The position numbers and the translations under genes were made by a program. Positions 60,601 to 64,000 of a stretch of DNA of 64,000 nt are shown here, in pieces. Every line of letters begins with the position of its first letter. Positions within the stretch are counted from its first letter, which is position 1. Source of the DNA: Mya arenaria (lineage: Eukaryota; Mollusca; Bivalvia; Myida; Myidae). Location of the stretch: positions 49,784,182 to 49,848,181 of the forward strand of contig NC_069133.1 in NCBI RefSeq assembly GCF_026914265.1, read 5' to 3'. The notes below the pieces were generated by a model. That model was not told the DNA's origin. It ran no database searches and saw only the letters and a list, made by a program, of their open reading frames with translations.

Positions 60601-63517
60601 TGTTTAGCGACCTGCGACGTTCTTTTATAGCGACCTGCGATGTTTTTGTTTAGCGACCTGCGACATTCTTGTTTTAATAGCGACCTGCGATGTTTTTGTT
60701 TAGCGACCTGCGACGTTCTTTTATAGCGACCTGCGATGTTCATCTGTAGCGACCTGCGATGTTTTTGTTTAGCGACCTGTGACGTTCTTTTATAGCGACC
60801 TGCGACGTTCATCTGTAGCGACCTGCGATATATTTGTTTAGCGACCTGCGACATTCTTGTTTTGATAGCGACCTGCGATGTTTTTGTTTAGCGACCTGCG
60901 ATGTTCTTGTTTAGCGATCTGCGATGTGTTTGTTTAGCGACCTGCGATGTTTTTGTTTAGGGACCTGCGATGTTCTTGTTTAGCGATCTGCAGCGTTTTT
61001 GTATAACAGCAGGCGATGTTCTCAATTAACGACCTGCGACTTTCTTGTTTAGTGACCTGCGATGTTTTGTTAAGCGAAGAATGTGAACTAAAATTACGTC
61101 GTAGGTGTTTATATTGAAATGGGTTTATTGTTTTATTATCAAGTGTATCTCTATTATTTACATTACCATAAGTTGTGGTTATTTTTCAAGAGTACAGTAC
61201 CTTATTAAATAAATAAACTTTATAATATTTACGAGATTCTAATGCAGTAGTATTAAGCATGATAAATCATGCGTATGAATTATGTCAGACACACTGCACA
61301 TTTTAGCATAATACTGTTTTTGATCAAATGAATTTTCCGAGTTCAACTTGTTTAGCAATTATATCATTTCAGCCATTACATTAATTAAACTTCAGCTATT
61401 AAAACCAAAAAGCCAATCTGCAAATAAATCATTTTGAAGGGGACATTTTATGTAAATAAAAGTTTCATATATACTAGTTGACAGGTTTTTAGCTTGAAGG
61501 AAAATGGTTTAAATCAAGTATTACGAAATATCAAATATCTATCAAAAACGTCATAATAAAATCACCCCCTCAAGTTTATCACCCCCTCATGTTTTGTTGT
61601 TATCGGACACAAGAAAATGATGCATTTTCAATTGTTTTTGTTGTGTTACGTTTTACAGGATGCAGGTTAATCCTGTGTGAGTATTTTGTTCACTCTCCGT
61701 TACCTGCAGCTTTGCCGTGTTTCTTTTTTCCTGTCTTGTTCTTTATATATACACGTACACGTATGTGCTCTAACTGTCCATTCAGTTCTGCGAATCACGT
61801 AACAAGATACCTTAGTCTAGTATCCAGATCCTTAGTAAGAGTATTAAGAACACAGAACAGAAGTTTATTTCGACTTATGCAACAAAGCATCTCGTCAAAC
61901 AAATATATATATATACAATTATACAAAATATTCATGTGTGTGATTATCGTTACAAGGTAGCCAATAACAATAACAATTCTAGAATAGCTCAAGAAATATG
62001 GAGAATGTTCACGTATAACAATATTGTGAATAATAATAGATATAAGAAGCTGTTTATCTAGTTATTTAGATACATCATGGAAATGCAGATTATAAATGTT
62101 AAAGTATTTAGGTAATCAATTTTTTCGATCCATCCCGTATTCTTTCGGCAGCCCTCGTTTATCCATCAATTTTAACTCGTGAATTTTCGTATAATACCGT
62201 TTTCAGTCCATCCCGAATTTATTCGATAACCTTCGTTTATCGATCAATTTTAACTCGTGAATTTACGTATATTTCCGAATTCGGCCCATCCCGTATTCTT
62301 TCGATAACCTTCGTTTATCCATTAATTTTAACTTATTAATTTCCATATAATTCCGTTTTCGGTCCATCCCATATTCTTTCGATAGCCTTCGTTTATCCAT
62401 TAATTTTAACTCATGAATTCCCGTATAATTCTGTTTTCGGTGCATCTCGTATTATTTCGATAGCATTCGTTTATCGGCATGATTAGTAAAGTAAGGAGGG
62501 AAATAGCAGAGAATTTGTTTTTACCATTATACATTTTTTTCCTATGTTTTTGTCAGGAATAAGTCTTGGTCACATATTATTTCTATCCAAAGGCTGAAAG
62601 GACTGAAGTGCAAGTATATTATTAGCATATAGATTTATAATAAAAAATAGGAAATATAATAGCATCTTTTAACATTAGCCACTCTGTTTGTAACCTTTCT
62701 ATATAATTAAAAGCATGAACATACTATTTACAATGGTGCAACCAATTCTAAGCACAAACTGAAAAAATAGAGTCACTTAGTAGAAAAATATACAGGAAAA
62801 ATATACCATTTGGGTATTTCTCGCACTTTGACCTTGAAATGGCATTGACCTTGATCTTGAAGTGGTTAATGTTATATGCCACTTTTGAACTAGATTTTGA
62901 GAGGAGAAATATCCATATAATTATTTACCCTTATAGATTTAATGAAACCTGCAATAATCAAGCATAGCATTTTTGCTAAATAGGCAATTCAATGGCGGCC
63001 ATTTTGGATGCCATCTTGGATTGTAGAGTGTCCCAGGCGGGAACTTTTGGTAAATTTTGTGTATGAATACTACAGACATTAAACTGTCAGAATTGTATGC
63101 AGGTTCAGCCTATTCTAAGGCGCAACATCCTTGACTAATGGGGATACACTCTGATAAGAAAGACATTCACCGAAATAACTGAAATTGACTTACAGCTTTA
63201 AAATAATCTTGCTTTTTTATATGTTACCGTTTCCTTTCTTTAAATCTACTGTCGGTACATAACTTCTGTCTCTTGTTGATTCATAAACAATATTTTTACT
63301 GTGTTATTGTAAATTAAAACTTGGCAATTTTATTTAAAATGTAGTAAAGTATTTTCTTATTCTCTAGGGGATATTACATAATGTTGTTATACGTTAAATG
63401 TAGTTTACTTTAGAATGTTATTTGCTATTTTTAGAATTGGGACAGCGACAGTGACGTCAGGAAAAGGATCATTGAGCGTCGGTGGCCTTGACCTTTCGGG
63501 TACTCGATCGATTGAAG
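54621..63517 (+). CDS. secreted Cu/Zn-superoxide-dismutase-like protein, first three exons (runs off the window)
   Basis: Exons: 54621-54660 (phase 1), 58477-58696 (phase 2) and 63435-63517 (phase 1), all with GT-AG borders; the donor after 63517 (GTTAGC) implies more exons beyond the edge. Exon 1 and the start of exon 2 make a signal peptide (MFTNWQWMFVLLIG, VSSCAAE). Exon 2 then reads MSGVTGAITFRQ, VELNLEGLENAAYTLELHEF and DRCGNDVIGS; exon 3 adds IGTATVTSGKGSLSVGGLDL. This order (strand, HEF with Cu-site His, conserved Cys, then the GxLxVGGLDLSG region) fits the SOD_Cu fold, perhaps the Cu-only repeat proteins of animals. The first copper His of the HxHEF motif is Glu here. It is probably extracellular. 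Dismutase activity is uncertain. Several TGACGTCA octamers lie in and around it. Confidence 0.6.
56336..56717. mobile_element. MITE, GATGCACTCTTACTC family, copy 2 (SOD-like intron 1)
   Basis: It is about 382 bp, colinear with 46641-47017 and ends in GAATAAGAGTGTCACTTTA. A third, truncated copy of the left end (AAGATTTACCACAATTAATA) lies near 57884-57930. Confidence 0.8.
58086..58371. mobile_element. GC-rich MITE, TGCACCAGTCAA family, copy 2 (SOD-like intron 1)
   Basis: Ends ATGCACCAGTCAATTG and CAATTGTCTGGTGC; the interior repeats the CGGGGACTTT and CCCCGGAC blocks of the copy at 45686. It ends about 105 bp before the acceptor of exon 2. Confidence 0.75.
58731..59255. mobile_element. non-autonomous DNA element, copy 2 (SOD-like intron 2)
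   Basis: An inverted relative of 1888-2484: it starts ACACCTCAACTTCCATTCCT and ends with the CGGGGTATTAACGC-type arm and GCAATTCATTCCTTA. The hairpin is reduced to one nearly full arm and a stub. It begins only 34 bp after the splice donor of exon 2. Confidence 0.8.
59870..61080. repeat. 22-24 bp minisatellite (AGCGACCTGCGATGT), SOD-like intron 2
   Basis: Dozens of units alternate between TTTTTGTTTAGCGACCTGCG and ATTCTTGTTTTAATAGCGACC variants, interrupted by the fold-back MITE at 59905-60155. The minus strand happens to be open for about 98 codons; this is a by-product. Confidence 0.9.
59905..60155. mobile_element. fold-back MITE inserted in the GCGACCTGCGA minisatellite
   Basis: GGCCCCAATTTCTCGAAACT and its reverse complement bound a 251-bp AT-rich element; the complementarity reaches about 27 bp. 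Minisatellite units occur on both sides, so it inserted into the array. Confidence 0.8.
62129..62477. repeat. 78-bp tandem repeat, about 4.5 copies, SOD-like intron 2
   Basis: Units start TCCATCCCGTATTCTTTCG at 62129, 62207 and at about 78-bp steps thereafter. Each contains TTCGTTTATCCATCAATTTT and an AACTCGTGAATT block. Confidence 0.9.
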
Positions 63518-64000
63518 GTTAGCCCCTAAACTTCATTAAATTATATATGTATGGTTTTAAAAATAAATGAGTTTTGCCGGGTAATGCATCAGAAAACACT
63601 TATTTTATAATTATTTTAGCGAATCCTTACCGGTACAATCCATAAAAGATTAGAGAAAAATGATACCATATCTACTCGCCCACAAGAACTAGTACATAAG
63701 CTGACGGATATTTTAACCTTTATTCAATACATTGGTAGCATTACACACGTGACAATGTCAGACAACCAATTACGTTTCTGCTTTTTGCTGCATCGAATTT
63801 CTGCCGCTTTTAAACTCGTGGACTTCAAAGACAATATATGAGCATATATATCAACATTTGCTGAAGGGTTCCAGCTGTCAGATTTTTAGTTATAACACTC
63901 CAAATGATTTGCCACACATTTCGTAATAAAAAAAAAATCTTAAGTGCATTTTACAAACCTGGAAATAGTGCCATTAAATGTATTTATCATTAAGACGCTC

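Noticed and set aside
60558-60854. 98-codon minus-strand frame (RRSLQMN and QVAKQKH repeats)
   Set aside because: It lies wholly in the 22-24 bp minisatellite and follows its periodicity; no gene context.
60155-61080. CRISPR-like appearance of short regular repeats
   Set aside because: No unique spacers between identical repeats, no cas genes, and an animal genome; it is a minisatellite.

Overview
The window looks like nuclear DNA of an animal, most likely a bivalve or other mollusc (inference). It is AT-rich, its genes are split by phase-1 introns with GT-AG borders, and it carries a tRNA-derived SINE, several small inverted-repeat DNA elements, a LINE and a tyrosine-recombinase retrotransposon. 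No bacterial-style operons are present.

The backbone is a cluster of five monocarboxylate-transporter-like (SLC16/MCT family, MFS) genes, rebuilt here exon by exon. Three lie on the minus strand (A 1195-5501, B 10044-16310, C 18261-21733) and two on the plus strand (D 34653-38414, E 40150-45049). All have five coding exons with every intron in phase 1. Exons 2 (144 nt) and 4 (51 nt) have constant length, and exon 3 is 789 nt except in D (774 nt). A and E are the closest pair, B and C resemble each other, and D is strongly diverged and lacks the usual N-terminal MCT signature. A decayed relic (exons 4 and 5 only, plus strand) lies between A and B. The C-terminal tail of E is encoded by an inserted MITE, and the displaced ancestral tail can still be read just downstream of it.

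The two halves of the cluster are separated by a transposon-rich spacer (22.2-33.1 kb). It holds two palindromic MITEs and a 5'-truncated LINE on the minus strand, and the LINE is split by a DIRS/Ngaro-type retrotransposon with Gag-like, RT, tyrosine recombinase and SGNH-hydrolase parts.

To the right of the cluster, 48.1-51.1 kb holds a two-exon gene whose protein is mostly 38 near-identical 15-residue repeats (45-bp coding minisatellite). The last repeats have inverted copies just after the stop codon. From 54.6 kb to the right edge lie the first three coding exons of a secreted Cu/Zn-superoxide-dismutase-like protein. Its introns hold MITEs, a 22-24 bp minisatellite of about 1.2 kb and a 78-bp minisatellite. 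The rest is intergenic or intronic sequence in which no further genes were recognised.
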